A stretch of 47,752 nucleotides of DNA from an uncultured Erysipelotrichaceae bacterium (GTDB taxonomy: Bacteria; Bacillota_I; Bacilli_A; RF39; UBA660): contig CACYWH010000004.1 of NCBI GenBank assembly GCA_902778125.1, positions 1 to 47,752 of the forward strand, read 5' to 3'. Of the stretch, positions 8,076 to 17,119 are shown piece by piece. The notes below the pieces were generated by a model. That model searched no databases, was not told the origin of the DNA, and saw only the letters and a program-made list of their open reading frames with translations. The position numbers and the translations under genes were made by a program. Every line of letters begins with the position of its first letter. Within the stretch, counting starts at the first letter, position 1.

Positions 8076-8111
8076 AAAAAATAAAAAAGAAGTTACTATT
8101 TAGCAACTTCT
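8076..8111 (-). terminator. Intrinsic terminator of rny
   Basis: Stem AGAAGTT/AACTTCT (8088-8094 with 8105-8111) followed on the minus strand by a long T-rich run. The stop codon is in the loop. Confidence 0.8.
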
Positions 8112-9649
8112 TCTGCTCTTGTTTCACGAATTACAACAACCTTGATAGTTCCAGGATATTGCATAGTTTCTTCAATTTTATCTTTGATTTCACGAGCAAC
8201 TTTATAACTTGTTAAATCATCAATTTGATCAGGTTTAACCATAACTCTAAGTTCACGGCCTGCTTGCATTGCGAATGTTTTCTCAACGCCTTCCATAGAA
8301 TTACCAATTTCTTCTAATTCTTCTAGTCTCTTAACATAATTTTCTAATGAATCATTACGAGCACCAGGTCTAGCAGCACTAAGTGAATCAGCTATTGCAA
8401 CAAGTTCTGAAATAATATATTCAGCTTTCTTATCACCATGATGAGATTCAATTGCATTAATAACAACTTTATCTTCATTATGTTTCTTAGCAAGGTCAGC
8501 ACCTATTTCTACATGACTACCTTCCATTTCAAAATCAATAGCTTTACCAATATCATGAAGTAAACCAGCACGTTTTGCTAAAGATACATTTTCTCCTAGC
8601 TCTGAAGCCATTAATCCAGCCAAATGTGCTACTTCTTTACTATGTTCTAAAGCATTTTGACCATAACTAGTTCTAAATGCTAATTTTCCAACCATTTCAA
8701 CCATTTCTGGATCAAACTTAGAAAGACCTAATTCAAATAATGCTTCTTCACCTTTTTCACGAATAATCTTCTTATAATCCTCACAAACTTTATCATAAAG
8801 TTCTTCTATTCTAGCAGGATGTATACGTCCATCTTTAATAAGAGTTTCTAAAGTAACTTTAGCAATTTCTCTTCTAAGAGGATCAAAAGATGATAACACA
8901 ATAACTTCAGGAGTATCATCAATTATTAAATCAACACCAGTTACTGCTTCAATTGTTCTAATATTTCTTCCCTCTCTACCAATTATTCTTCCTTTCATTT
9001 CATCATTAGGAAGTTCTACAGTAGAAACAGTTTGTTCACTAGTAACATCATTTGAATATCTTTGCATACTAGAAACTAATAAATCTTTTGCTTTTCTATC
9101 AGCTTCTAATTTTGCTTCATCTTCCCTTTCTTTTAAGTAGACAGCTATCTCTTTAGACATTTCTTCTTCTACTTTTTTAAGTACCATTTCTCTTGCTTTT
9201 TCCTTAGAAAAACCAGAGATTTTTTCTAAAAGAGCAATTTGCTCTTTTATAATACTCTCCATTTTTGCATCTTTTTCTTGAATTTCTTTTTGTTTTGCCA
9301 ATAAATCTTTATCTTTTTCTTCTAAGTTTCTTTCTCTTTCAGTAAGTAATTCATCACGTTTATCTAAACTTTTTTCTCTGTTATCAATTCTAGTGCTAAG
9401 TTCATTAAGTTCTTTTTTCTTTTCCTTAATTTCAGCATCAGTTTGATTTTTTAACTTATAACTTTCTTCTTTTAATTCTAAAATGCCATCTCTTTTAGCT
9501 TTTTCAGCTTCTTTTTTAGCATTTTGAATTAGTTTATCAGCTTCTTTTTGAGCAGCACTTACTTTAAATTTATTTATAATAATCATTATAAATGCGCCCA
9601 CAAATAATCCAACTACTGCAAGCAAAATGGAGAATGCTAAACTATCCAT
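8096..9649 (-). CDS. rny: Ribonuclease Y
   Basis: Membrane-anchored endoribonuclease that starts mRNA decay in many Firmicutes. The 517 residues match the family (about 520). It has an N-terminal membrane helix (about 3-25), a long charged coiled coil (about 30-190), a KH domain with [19 protein letters not shown] near 220, and an HD domain with [10 protein letters not shown] and the metal-binding LLHDIGKA (about 340-370). The C-terminus [19 protein letters not shown] is typical. The start at 9649 (MDSLAF) follows GGAGG seven bases upstream; the longer frame is rejected. The gene has its own promoter and terminator. Confidence 0.97.
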   Translation of the reverse strand: MDSLAFSILLAVVGLFVGAFIMIIINKFKVSAAQKEADKLIQNAKKEAEKAKRDGILELKEESYKLKNQTDAEIKEKKKELNELSTRIDNREKSLDKRDELLTERERNLEEKDKDLLAKQKEIQEKDAKMESIIKEQIALLEKISGFSKEKAREMVLKKVEEEMSKEIAVYLKEREDEAKLEADRKAKDLLVSSMQRYSNDVTSEQTVSTVELPNDEMKGRIIGREGRNIRTIEAVTGVDLIIDDTPEVIVLSSFDPLRREIAKVTLETLIKDGRIHPARIEELYDKVCEDYKKIIREKGEEALFELGLSKFDPEMVEMVGKLAFRTSYGQNALEHSKEVAHLAGLMASELGENVSLAKRAGLLHDIGKAIDFEMEGSHVEIGADLAKKHNEDKVVINAIESHHGDKKAEYIISELVAIADSLSAARPGARNDSLENYVKRLEELEEIGNSMEGVEKTFAMQAGRELRVMVKPDQIDDLTSYKVAREIKDKIEETMQYPGTIKVVVIRETRAEEVAK

Positions 9650-9697
9650 AACAATTCCTCCATTACTTTCTAGAAGCACTTATGTACCTCTAATAAT

Positions 9698-9726
9698 ATT
9701 TTAAAATTTTATTCATATATTGTCAA
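9698..9726 (-). promoter_or_regulatory. Promoter of rny
   Basis: TTGACA (9721-9726), 17 bases, TAAAAT (9698-9703), giving a leader of about 40 bases before the rny start. Confidence 0.8.
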
Positions 9727-9728
9727 TG

Positions 9729-10913
9729 TTAAATCTTACTATATCTTTTTCTTTTTAATATGCTAGAAATAATAATTACCATTAATACTAAACCGGCAGA
9801 AATAATGTATCTTTTATTTATCATTATAAAACTAATATAATCAAAACTTAAGTTTTCATTATAAAGCAAATCAAAACTATCTAGTACTTCATCCTTATAC
9901 AAAATTTTTGCTTTTCCTATTATTTTACCAGGAAGTGTAAAGTATGATACTTCATCTCTTCCTTCATATAAAAATTTAACATCTTCTTTTTTAAAATCAT
10001 TTTTTAAATAAAAAGAATATTCTACATTAGCTTTAATATCAACACTTTTTTCTTTAGCATATTTTGTCTTTAAAGTAACTACAATATCATCCTTATCAAC
10101 CACTTTTTTATATGAATAATTTTCATCATAATATTTATATGTATTTACAGTTTCTTCAATAAATGAAGAATCTTTATTATAATTATTTAAAGTAACCATT
10201 AAATAATTAACATCATCAAATGTTGAAATTGAAGCAAGGCATCTTCCTGCTTTAGATGTATATCCAGTTTTAGATCCAAGAATATATTTATTATCAAATC
10301 TTTGAACTGTTGCATTGACTTTTTTACCATTAGTAAGAACATAACTTTTAGCAGTAAATACTTCTTTAAATTTTTCATTCTTAAGTGCATACATTAATAT
10401 TTGAGCAACATCATAAGCACTACTATAGTTTTGTGAATCAGTAAGTCCAATTACATTTGAAAAATGTGTATTTTTAAGCCCTAAATCTACTGCTTTAGAA
10501 TTCATTAACATTAAATATTTATCAAGCGAACCACTAATAGAAATAGCAAGAGCATTAACCGCATCAGCACCACTTGGAAGCATTGCTCCATATAATAAAT
10601 CATTATATGTTACAGTTTCACCTTCTTTAAAACCAACTACTGATATATCTCTTGTAATATCTTTTATCATATCATGAGTTATAATTACTTTATCATCATA
10701 ATTATTTATATTCTCTATTGCAACAATTATAGTCATTAATTTTGTTAAACTGGCAATTTGAGTTCTATCATTAGAATCCTTTTCTATTAAAACACTATTA
10801 TCATTTAAATTGTATAAAATGTATTTATCACTAGATATATTTATTTCACTAGCAATAATACAAGTTGTAAACAAAAAAAAGAAGAAAAAAGAACTAATTA
10901 TCTTTTTTGCCAT
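9729..10913 (-). CDS. D-alanyl-D-alanine carboxypeptidase (penicillin-binding protein, S11 family)
   Basis: Removes the terminal D-alanine of peptidoglycan stem peptides outside the membrane. The 394 residues have a signal peptide (about 1-22), the catalytic SxxK as SLTK (Ser55, Lys58) and the KTG triad as SKTG (215-217). A C-terminal beta domain is followed by a membrane helix (about 367-385) with a KRKR tail. The usual SxN motif reads SGA at 114-116 (normally SGN), a notable change in a proton-relay motif. Its start overlaps the 3' end of the PH-domain gene by 20 bases, so translation is probably coupled. A DacA-type role is likely. The alternative is an S11 variant with altered activity. 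Confidence 0.85.
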   Translation of the reverse strand: MAKKIISSFFFFFLFTTCIIASEINISSDKYILYNLNDNSVLIEKDSNDRTQIASLTKLMTIIVAIENINNYDDKVIITHDMIKDITRDISVVGFKEGETVTYNDLLYGAMLPSGADAVNALAISISGSLDKYLMLMNSKAVDLGLKNTHFSNVIGLTDSQNYSSAYDVAQILMYALKNEKFKEVFTAKSYVLTNGKKVNATVQRFDNKYILGSKTGYTSKAGRCLASISTFDDVNYLMVTLNNYNKDSSFIEETVNTYKYYDENYSYKKVVDKDDIVVTLKTKYAKEKSVDIKANVEYSFYLKNDFKKEDVKFLYEGRDEVSYFTLPGKIIGKAKILYKDEVLDSFDLLYNENLSFDYISFIMINKRYIISAGLVLMVIIISSILKRKRYSKI

Positions 10914-11331
10914 ATTTTTTCTTTTCTTTCATCATAAATTCAGTTATATTTGTTTCGATTGCTACTGCTCCATTTGGATCCAAATTAGAAATATAAACAT
11001 TTTCCTTAATAGTATCTATTTCAACATCACTCCAAATTAAATTTTGTCTAACTTTTAAATCATTATACATATCAGGTGTTATGGCAGTAAAAAAATATCC
11101 CCATAATAATCTTTTTTGACCTATAATTATTCTTTTATTTGTAAGTGCTACTACACATGAATTAATAAATATTAATGATTCCTTATTCTTTTGTCCGCAA
11201 AATGCAAATAAAACTTCCTCACTAGGATTTAAATGTCTTTCAACAACTTCAGAATGTTTTTTCACTCTAAATGCAACTGTTTTAGGAAATCTACTTTTGA
11301 ATTCTTTTACTTTTTCATATACAGTACCCAT
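10894..11331 (-). CDS. Bacterial PH-domain protein (YokE-like)
   Basis: A soluble 145-residue protein with the bacterial pleckstrin-homology pattern: an N-terminal helix, then HLNPSEEVLFAFCGQ near 35-50, VVALTNKRIIIGQKR near 60-75, and LIWSDVEIDTIKENVYI. This is the strand series of PH-like proteins that sit at the membrane or in complexes. The function is unknown. GAGGTGA precedes the start. The downstream carboxypeptidase gene overlaps it, so the pair likely forms one operon from the promoter at 11351-11379. Confidence 0.7.
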   Translation of the reverse strand: MGTVYEKVKEFKSRFPKTVAFRVKKHSEVVERHLNPSEEVLFAFCGQKNKESLIFINSCVVALTNKRIIIGQKRLLWGYFFTAITPDMYNDLKVRQNLIWSDVEIDTIKENVYISNLDPNGAVAIETNITEFMMKEKKKYGKKDN

Positions 11332-11350
11332 AGATTTTCACCTCGATTTA

Positions 11351-11379
11351 ATTTTAACTTAAAACATTAAAAAATACAA
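11351..11379 (-). promoter_or_regulatory. Promoter of the PH-domain/carboxypeptidase operon
   Basis: TTGTAT (11374-11379), 17 bases, TAAAAT (11351-11356). It begins one base beyond the stop of the upstream gene. Confidence 0.6.
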
Positions 11380-11928
11380 TTATATATTATTAATTATATT
11401 CTTAATAATAGTATTTATTGATTCAATTACAAAATTATAATTATTCCTATTAAATTCATTAATTATTTCTGTTGTATCCATTTTAATTCTACCAGCAACA
11501 TCTATATTAAGATTATAATTATCATATACAAATACCATAGAATTCATTGCTTCTAAAAAATTATTTAATATAGTTGGGGGCACTATTTCTTTGTTCTTAT
11601 GTTCTATTCTCTTAACAAACATTATAGTGGCGTTTTTAATAACTTTAGTAGATTCATTTTTACTAACATATCCAAATATAATAGTCTCATAATTTCTAAG
11701 CATTTTAACATACTTGTATACTACTTCATTATTAATTTCATACAAACTATTTATAAGATTTTCTTCAATATTTTTATTTATTATTTTTTTATTTACAGGT
11801 ATATTATACTTTTCAAAAATATGAGCCAATCTTAATGTAAGTCTATTTTGATAAGCAGCAAACAAAAAATTATTATCCTTGATAATATTGTCTGCTTCAT
11901 TCTCAATTTTACTTATTATACTATTCAT
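11380..11928 (-). CDS. Unknown 182-residue helical protein
   Basis: I do not recognise this protein. It is soluble, with a strong helical pattern throughout, high Asn/Ile/Lys content and no cysteines, signal or membrane segment. It lies between the pseudopilin terminator and the PH-domain promoter, so it is probably transcribed alone. The ribosome site is weak (AAGTGAT 11 bases upstream). The segment QNRLTLRLAHIFEKYNIPVNKK near 27-48 is the most distinctive. Confidence 0.7.
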   Translation of the reverse strand: MNSIISKIENEADNIIKDNNFLFAAYQNRLTLRLAHIFEKYNIPVNKKIINKNIEENLINSLYEINNEVVYKYVKMLRNYETIIFGYVSKNESTKVIKNATIMFVKRIEHKNKEIVPPTILNNFLEAMNSMVFVYDNYNLNIDVAGRIKMDTTEIINEFNRNNYNFVIESINTIIKNIINNI

Positions 11929-11956
11929 ACATTTATTTTATCACTTTACATTCAAA

Positions 11957-11993
11957 TAATAAAAAGCAATATGTATAGTTTACATATTGCTTT
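11957..11993 (-). terminator. Strong intrinsic terminator of the pseudopilin gene
   Basis: A 13-bp perfect stem (11963-11975 with 11981-11993) with a 5-base loop, followed on the minus strand by TTTTTATTATT. Confidence 0.9.
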
Positions 11994-12004
11994 ACTATTA
12001 ATAA

Positions 12005-12847
12005 TTATCTTTGAATATTACAGTAAAAAACTCCATCATCATATATCATGCAATCTACACCACCATAACTCGCGTTTGCAAAGCCATCGCTAAAAATAGT
12101 TGCTCCAACACTATCATTATTACAAGCACAACTATTAGCACTTACAGTACAATATCTAGAAGTAAAAGCATCTAATAATACTGCTTTATTATCATCGTAT
12201 GCCGCTGTATCATTACCTTTTAAATAATATACTTTTCCATCTTTCACAAAACCTATATATGCAGATATTACAGTATTTCCTTCTAATGCATATCTGATAA
12301 AAGTATAATAACCACATGTTTTATAAAAATCTTCATTATCATATGTTTCAATTCCATTTGGTAAAGAAGAACCTATCGTAACCTCTGTACGACTAACTGT
12401 ATATTTATATGTAGTCATTAATGAATTATTACCATCTATTACTAACTTATCACTTTCTGATAATTCACTTACTACTTTAATATCTTTGTTTTCAATATCA
12501 TCAACTATTCCAGTTTTACTATACTGATATTCTCCATTTGTTACTTGTAAATTTGTTATATGACCATTTCCATTTATTTCAACAATATATTTCAAATTTG
12601 AATTTCCAGTAAGGGGCAATTCATTTGTACTATCATCCGCATTTGTCCATATTTGCGCATTACCACCATCAAGTAAATATTGTTGTCTAGCAGTTCTAAG
12701 TATAGTGTTTATTTCATTACCAAAAGTATCAATTCTTGCTTGATTAAACATTCTAAGTACTGCTGGAAGTGCCATTATTACTAAAATTGCTAAGATTGCA
12801 ATTACTGCTAGTAACTCCACTAGTGTAAATCCCCTTTTACTTCTCAT
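12005..12847 (-). CDS. Type IV pilin-like (pseudopilin) protein, cysteine-rich
   Basis: A 280-residue protein with a class III signal: the prepilin peptidase site RG/FTLVELL at residues 5-13 (Gly6 cleaved, Phe first, Glu at mature position 5) and a following hydrophobic helix to about residue 30. The rest is an extracytoplasmic beta-rich region. The last third has six cysteines (TCGYY, YCTV, SCAC, DCM, YCNIQR), so disulfides are likely. No pilus assembly ATPase, platform protein or peptidase gene is in the window. The start at 12847 has AGGTGAT four bases upstream. It could be a surface adhesin or competence-like minor pilin; the role is not clear. Confidence 0.85.
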   Translation of the reverse strand: MRSKRGFTLVELLAVIAILAILVIMALPAVLRMFNQARIDTFGNEINTILRTARQQYLLDGGNAQIWTNADDSTNELPLTGNSNLKYIVEINGNGHITNLQVTNGEYQYSKTGIVDDIENKDIKVVSELSESDKLVIDGNNSLMTTYKYTVSRTEVTIGSSLPNGIETYDNEDFYKTCGYYTFIRYALEGNTVISAYIGFVKDGKVYYLKGNDTAAYDDNKAVLLDAFTSRYCTVSANSCACNNDSVGATIFSDGFANASYGGVDCMIYDDGVFYCNIQR

Positions 12848-12864
12848 ACTATCACCTATTTTAA

Positions 12865-12893
12865 TTATAAATAATTTCACATAAATTGACAAG
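12865..12893 (-). promoter_or_regulatory. Promoter of the pseudopilin gene
   Basis: TTGTCA (12888-12893), 17 bases, TATAAT (12865-12870), 17 bases ahead of the start codon. Confidence 0.8.
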
Positions 12894-12900
12894 ATTTTTA

Positions 12901-12928
12901 TAATTAAAAGAAGTGATTACTCACTTCT
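12901..12928 (-). terminator. Terminator of the ABC transporter gene
   Basis: Stem AGAAGTGA/TCACTTCT (12909-12916 with 12921-12928) whose loop contains the stop codon. A moderate T-rich tail follows on the minus strand. Confidence 0.75.
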
Positions 12929-15900
12929 TAATGCAACTACAGGATCTTGTTTAGATGCTTTCTTAGATGGAATTAATCCTCCTATTAAAGTTAATATAAC
13001 ACTTAGTATAATTAGTATTATAGATGCAGTTACTGAAATTGTAGCATTTATATTTGTATTACCTGTAAGTGAATGTATTATTGCATTTATAATTGGTATT
13101 AATAACAATGTTATTCCTATACCAATTGATCCAGATAAAAGTCCAATAATAAATGTTTCTGCATTAAATATAGATGAAATGTTTCTTTTAGATGCACCAA
13201 TTGCTCTTAAGATACCAATTTCTTTAGTTCTTTCTATTACAGATATATATGTAATTATACCTATCATTATAGAAGATACTACAAGCGAAATAGATACAAA
13301 TGCTATTAATACATAACTAACACTATTAACTACTTTTTTAACTGAAGACATTAATATACCAGTGGTATCAGTATATCTTAAAACTTTATCTTCAAGTTCT
13401 TTACTCTCCATTTTTTTATTATAGTCTTCTATAAAGTCTATAACATTTTCTTTAGAATCAAAACTCTTAAAATAAAATGCTATTGAAGTTGGTGCTTCTG
13501 TATCTTGATATCCAAGTAATATTAAGTTTGCATTTGCATTACCACCATTGTTATTTCCCATCATAGCTGTCATTATTCTTTTAAGTTCATCTTCACTTAA
13601 ATCAAATTTAAATGCACTTGCTATTTTAGATGGATCAACATTAAATGCATTTGCAAGACTACTAATAAGTGTACCAGATAACTCTCCTACTTTACTTAGT
13701 ATTTCTTTTTGCATTGTTGCTTCAGTCATCTTTTGAGCTGTTGCTTCTATAATTGGAGACACCATTTCATTTTTTAAATATTCAGAAATTGTAGGTTCAA
13801 CAATAGCACTCATTAATGGCGCTGCAGGATTTTCTGAATCTGTTGTAAATGTAGTATCATTTGTATTATAAATTGATATATAAGCTTTTAACATTCCAGA
13901 TACTAATGATGTATATGTAGCATTAAATGCTTTAACAGGAATTACATATTTACTTTCTAATGCAGTTAATAATTTAGTACAGTCTTCACTATTTACATAT
14001 TCACTAACAATTGAATCTACATCATTTGTATATATTACTGGTATATTCATAGGCCCAGTTTCTTTTGGATTGCTTATATAATTATTCATTATATTTTTAG
14101 CTATTTCTTTAAAGTTATCTTCCAAATCCTTTTTAGCAGGATTAATATCCGCAGTAATTGAAGAAGATATTTTATTCATATAATCATTAGTTGTATTTTT
14201 TAATTTATTTTGATCTATATTAACTTTAAATGCACTTTCTAGTTGTTTTTGATCAACTTTAATTAAATCATCAAAATCTAAATTAGAATTAGATTTCTTT
14301 TCATCAAATCTAGTATTTGAAAATACATCTATATCTTTATTATCTAATTGTTTTTTGACTATTTCTGTATCTTTAGACTTATTTATAATATATTCAGTTA
14401 ATTTAGATGTATATGCAACTCCATTTTGAAGAGCCATAGATGTAGTTCCTTTTTTTGGACATACTATACCTACTATTTTCAAATGTTCTGCATTATTATA
14501 TAAATTTCTTATATAATTATCATCTTCACTCATATCTTCATAGATTTTATATTTTGAATTGTATTTATATATTTCATAATTATTTACTAATCTTAAATCT
14601 ATTTTCATTAAGTCATCATATGTAAATTCATATGGTTCATTATTTATATTAACTGTTTCCCCAGCCATCATTTTTTGAACCATATCATTTAATTCATTTG
14701 GATTTCTAAGTCCTAAATAATAAACTAGCATATCTGATATAGTATGTGGTTCAGATAAAACTATTATTAATTCATTATATTCTTTTGGCCAAGAACCTGC
14801 TAAAACATCATACTGTTCATTTAATGATTCTATATCATCTTGCATTTCAAAATATATGTTTGAGTATTGTGAATAAATACTATTACCCATACCAGTAGAT
14901 GACATTAATGTATTTGGATTTAATTTATAAATTTTATCATTTAATGAACTATAAATTAATGGGCTTACGCTATAACTATATTTTAAAGATGAAATATCAT
15001 TTTCAACTAGTTTATAATTTTTTTCTAAATATATTTTAAAGTTCTTTAAATCATTTTTGCGAACATTTCCAAACATGGAAGATACAAATTGACGCTCGTA
15101 TACTTTATTACCTTCCATACCATCATCTTCTCTACTTCCCATCATAGATAAAAGCATTTGAGTCATATCAGCATTTTCTTCATAAACAGTTAATGGATAT
15201 GAAGATAATGTATCTTCTTGTATTTTATCAATATAATTTTGAAATCCAGTAGATAATGAAAGTATTAATGCAATACCGATAATTCCTATTGATCCCGCGA
15301 ATGAAACAAGTATCGTTCTTCCTTTTTTAGTCATTAAGTTATTAAATGAAAGTGCTAAAGCTGTTAAGAAGGACATAGTTGTTTTCTTGGATTTATTATT
15401 ATTTATTTCTTTTTCATCTTTCTCTTTATATGGATTTGTATCAGATGTTATTTTTCCATCTTTTAATGTTATTATTCTACTTGAATACTCTTTTGCTAGT
15501 TCAGGATTATGAGTTACCATAATAACTAGTTTATCTTTAGCTATATCTTTTAGTAAGTTCATAATTTGTACACTGGTTTCTGAGTCTAAAGCACCAGTTG
15601 GTTCATCTGCAAGTAATATTTCAGGATCATTTACAAGAGCACGAGCTATTGCAACTCTTTGCATTTGACCTCCAGATAGTTGATTAGGTTTTTTATCCAT
15701 ATGGTTCTCAAGTCCAACACTAATCAATGCTTCTTTAGCTCTATCAATGCATTCTTTTTTTGATATACCTGATAATTTTAAAGCTAAAACTACATTTTGT
15801 AATACAGTTTGATGAGATATCAAATTATAACTTTGAAATACAAAACCAATTCTATGATTACGATAACTATCCCAATCACCATCTTTATATTTTTTTGTTG

Positions 15901-16102
15901 ATGTAGAATTAATAATTAAATCACCACTAGTATATTTATCAAGTCCACCTATAATATTTAGCAAAGTGGTTTTACCACTACCGGAAGGTCCTAAAATAGA
16001 TGCAAATTCACATTTTCTAAAACTTAAACTAACATTATCTAATGCTTTTTGAGTATACCCAGTTGTTTTATATATTTTAGTAATACGTTTTAATTCTAAC
16101 AT
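12917..16102 (-). CDS. MacB/FtsX-type ABC transporter, ATPase and permease fused
   Basis: The 1061-residue protein has an N-terminal LolD/MacB-type ATPase: Walker A GPSGSGKT near 37-44, signature LSGGQMQR near 138, Walker B ILLADEPTGALD near 163. A FtsX-like permease follows, with the first helix near 265, a very large extracytoplasmic domain (about 290-880) and three C-terminal helices within about 910-1050. Such type VII transporters are mechanotransmission machines that export peptides or lipoproteins, or resist antimicrobial peptides, rather than move substrate through a pore. The large, Asn/Ser-rich outer domain with many Met is lineage-specific. The start at 16102 follows GGGAGG. It has its own promoter and terminator. 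Confidence 0.92.
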   Translation of the reverse strand: MLELKRITKIYKTTGYTQKALDNVSLSFRKCEFASILGPSGSGKTTLLNIIGGLDKYTSGDLIINSTSTKKYKDGDWDSYRNHRIGFVFQSYNLISHQTVLQNVVLALKLSGISKKECIDRAKEALISVGLENHMDKKPNQLSGGQMQRVAIARALVNDPEILLADEPTGALDSETSVQIMNLLKDIAKDKLVIMVTHNPELAKEYSSRIITLKDGKITSDTNPYKEKDEKEINNNKSKKTTMSFLTALALSFNNLMTKKGRTILVSFAGSIGIIGIALILSLSTGFQNYIDKIQEDTLSSYPLTVYEENADMTQMLLSMMGSREDDGMEGNKVYERQFVSSMFGNVRKNDLKNFKIYLEKNYKLVENDISSLKYSYSVSPLIYSSLNDKIYKLNPNTLMSSTGMGNSIYSQYSNIYFEMQDDIESLNEQYDVLAGSWPKEYNELIIVLSEPHTISDMLVYYLGLRNPNELNDMVQKMMAGETVNINNEPYEFTYDDLMKIDLRLVNNYEIYKYNSKYKIYEDMSEDDNYIRNLYNNAEHLKIVGIVCPKKGTTSMALQNGVAYTSKLTEYIINKSKDTEIVKKQLDNKDIDVFSNTRFDEKKSNSNLDFDDLIKVDQKQLESAFKVNIDQNKLKNTTNDYMNKISSSITADINPAKKDLEDNFKEIAKNIMNNYISNPKETGPMNIPVIYTNDVDSIVSEYVNSEDCTKLLTALESKYVIPVKAFNATYTSLVSGMLKAYISIYNTNDTTFTTDSENPAAPLMSAIVEPTISEYLKNEMVSPIIEATAQKMTEATMQKEILSKVGELSGTLISSLANAFNVDPSKIASAFKFDLSEDELKRIMTAMMGNNNGGNANANLILLGYQDTEAPTSIAFYFKSFDSKENVIDFIEDYNKKMESKELEDKVLRYTDTTGILMSSVKKVVNSVSYVLIAFVSISLVVSSIMIGIITYISVIERTKEIGILRAIGASKRNISSIFNAETFIIGLLSGSIGIGITLLLIPIINAIIHSLTGNTNINATISVTASIILIILSVILTLIGGLIPSKKASKQDPVVALRSE

Positions 16103-16130
16103 TTTAATACCTCCCTTCAATGCACAAAAT

Positions 16131-16159
16131 ATTTTAATACATCATTTATTCTTTTTCAA
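16131..16159 (-). promoter_or_regulatory. Promoter of the ABC transporter gene
   Basis: TTGAAA (16154-16159), 17 bases, TAAAAT (16131-16136), about 30 bases ahead of the start codon. Confidence 0.7.
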
Positions 16160-16163
16160 CAAT

Positions 16164-17045
16164 TTATAAAAATTTCATAATGTCATCATATACTAATTCT
16201 TTATTTTTCTCAAGTACTATTGCATGTCTCATATCATCATATAATTTATATTCAATATTTTTATATCCAATATCTTTTAAAAATTTAATACTTTTCATCC
16301 ATGCCTTTTCATTTTTAATTACAAGATCTTCTTTTCCAGCAATAAAGAAAATAGGCAAATCTTTATTTTTTAATACCCAATTTTTCTTTGAATATACATC
16401 AACCATTAATTTTGTTAAATTCATAAATCCATTTGTTGTAAATACAAATGAACAATATTTATCATTCATATATTTATTTACATAATTACTATCTTTTGAT
16501 AACCAACTTTTGTCTTTATCAGGTAATCCAGATAATCTATTCAAAAAATCACTTCTATATTTTTCACCTTTTATTTTTTTAAATATTTTTGTTAAGTTAA
16601 CACCAAATCCCGCTAATTTATTTTCACTTGGTGAACCACATACTATTAATTTGTCTATTTCATAATCATATTTTTTAATATATTTACGTACAACTAATGA
16701 CCCCATACTATGTCCAAATAGAATTACCTTTTTACCAGGAAATTTATCTTTAACATATTTTGTTATTTGATGCAAATCTTCTACTATATATTCTGCCGTT
16801 TCATCATAAAAATATCCCAAGTCATCATCACTTTTAACACTTTTTCCATGACCTCTATGATCATTTATAATTGTTACATAACCATTAGTTGTTAAATATC
16901 TCATAAAATCATAATAGTATTCTTTACATTCAACCATTCCATGTGATAACTGAACTATCCCTTTTATTTTTTTAGGGACAAACATAGTTACATCAAGTTT
17001 TAATCCATCACAATCAGAAACTAATTTAAAATTTTCTTCTTTCAT
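16164..17045 (-). CDS. Alpha/beta hydrolase, lysophospholipase/monoacylglycerol lipase type
   Basis: Serine hydrolase of 293 residues. The nucleophile elbow is GHSMGS near 110-115, the oxyanion region is QLSHGMVECKEYY near 32, the acid is the Asp in AGKEDLVI near 237, and the catalytic His is in DMRHAIVLE near 268. The HGMVE and NDHRGHGKS motifs are typical of the PldB/monoacylglycerol lipase family. No signal peptide, so cytoplasmic. Lipid ester substrate is likely but not proven. It is encoded between the zinc-ribbon protein and the ABC transporter, with no obvious promoter of its own. Confidence 0.88.
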   Translation of the reverse strand: MKEENFKLVSDCDGLKLDVTMFVPKKIKGIVQLSHGMVECKEYYYDFMRYLTTNGYVTIINDHRGHGKSVKSDDDLGYFYDETAEYIVEDLHQITKYVKDKFPGKKVILFGHSMGSLVVRKYIKKYDYEIDKLIVCGSPSENKLAGFGVNLTKIFKKIKGEKYRSDFLNRLSGLPDKDKSWLSKDSNYVNKYMNDKYCSFVFTTNGFMNLTKLMVDVYSKKNWVLKNKDLPIFFIAGKEDLVIKNEKAWMKSIKFLKDIGYKNIEYKLYDDMRHAIVLEKNKELVYDDIMKFL

Positions 17046-17071
17046 ATTATCATCTCACTCATTTATAACAT

Positions 17072-17107
17072 ATAAAAATAGAATAAACATTTAAGTTTAT
17101 TCTATTT
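17072..17107 (-). terminator. Terminator of the zinc-ribbon membrane protein gene
   Basis: A 13-bp stem (17076-17088 with 17095-17107) with a 6-base loop and an A/T-rich tail on the minus strand. Confidence 0.75.
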
Positions 17108-17119
17108 GTTTAATAATTA

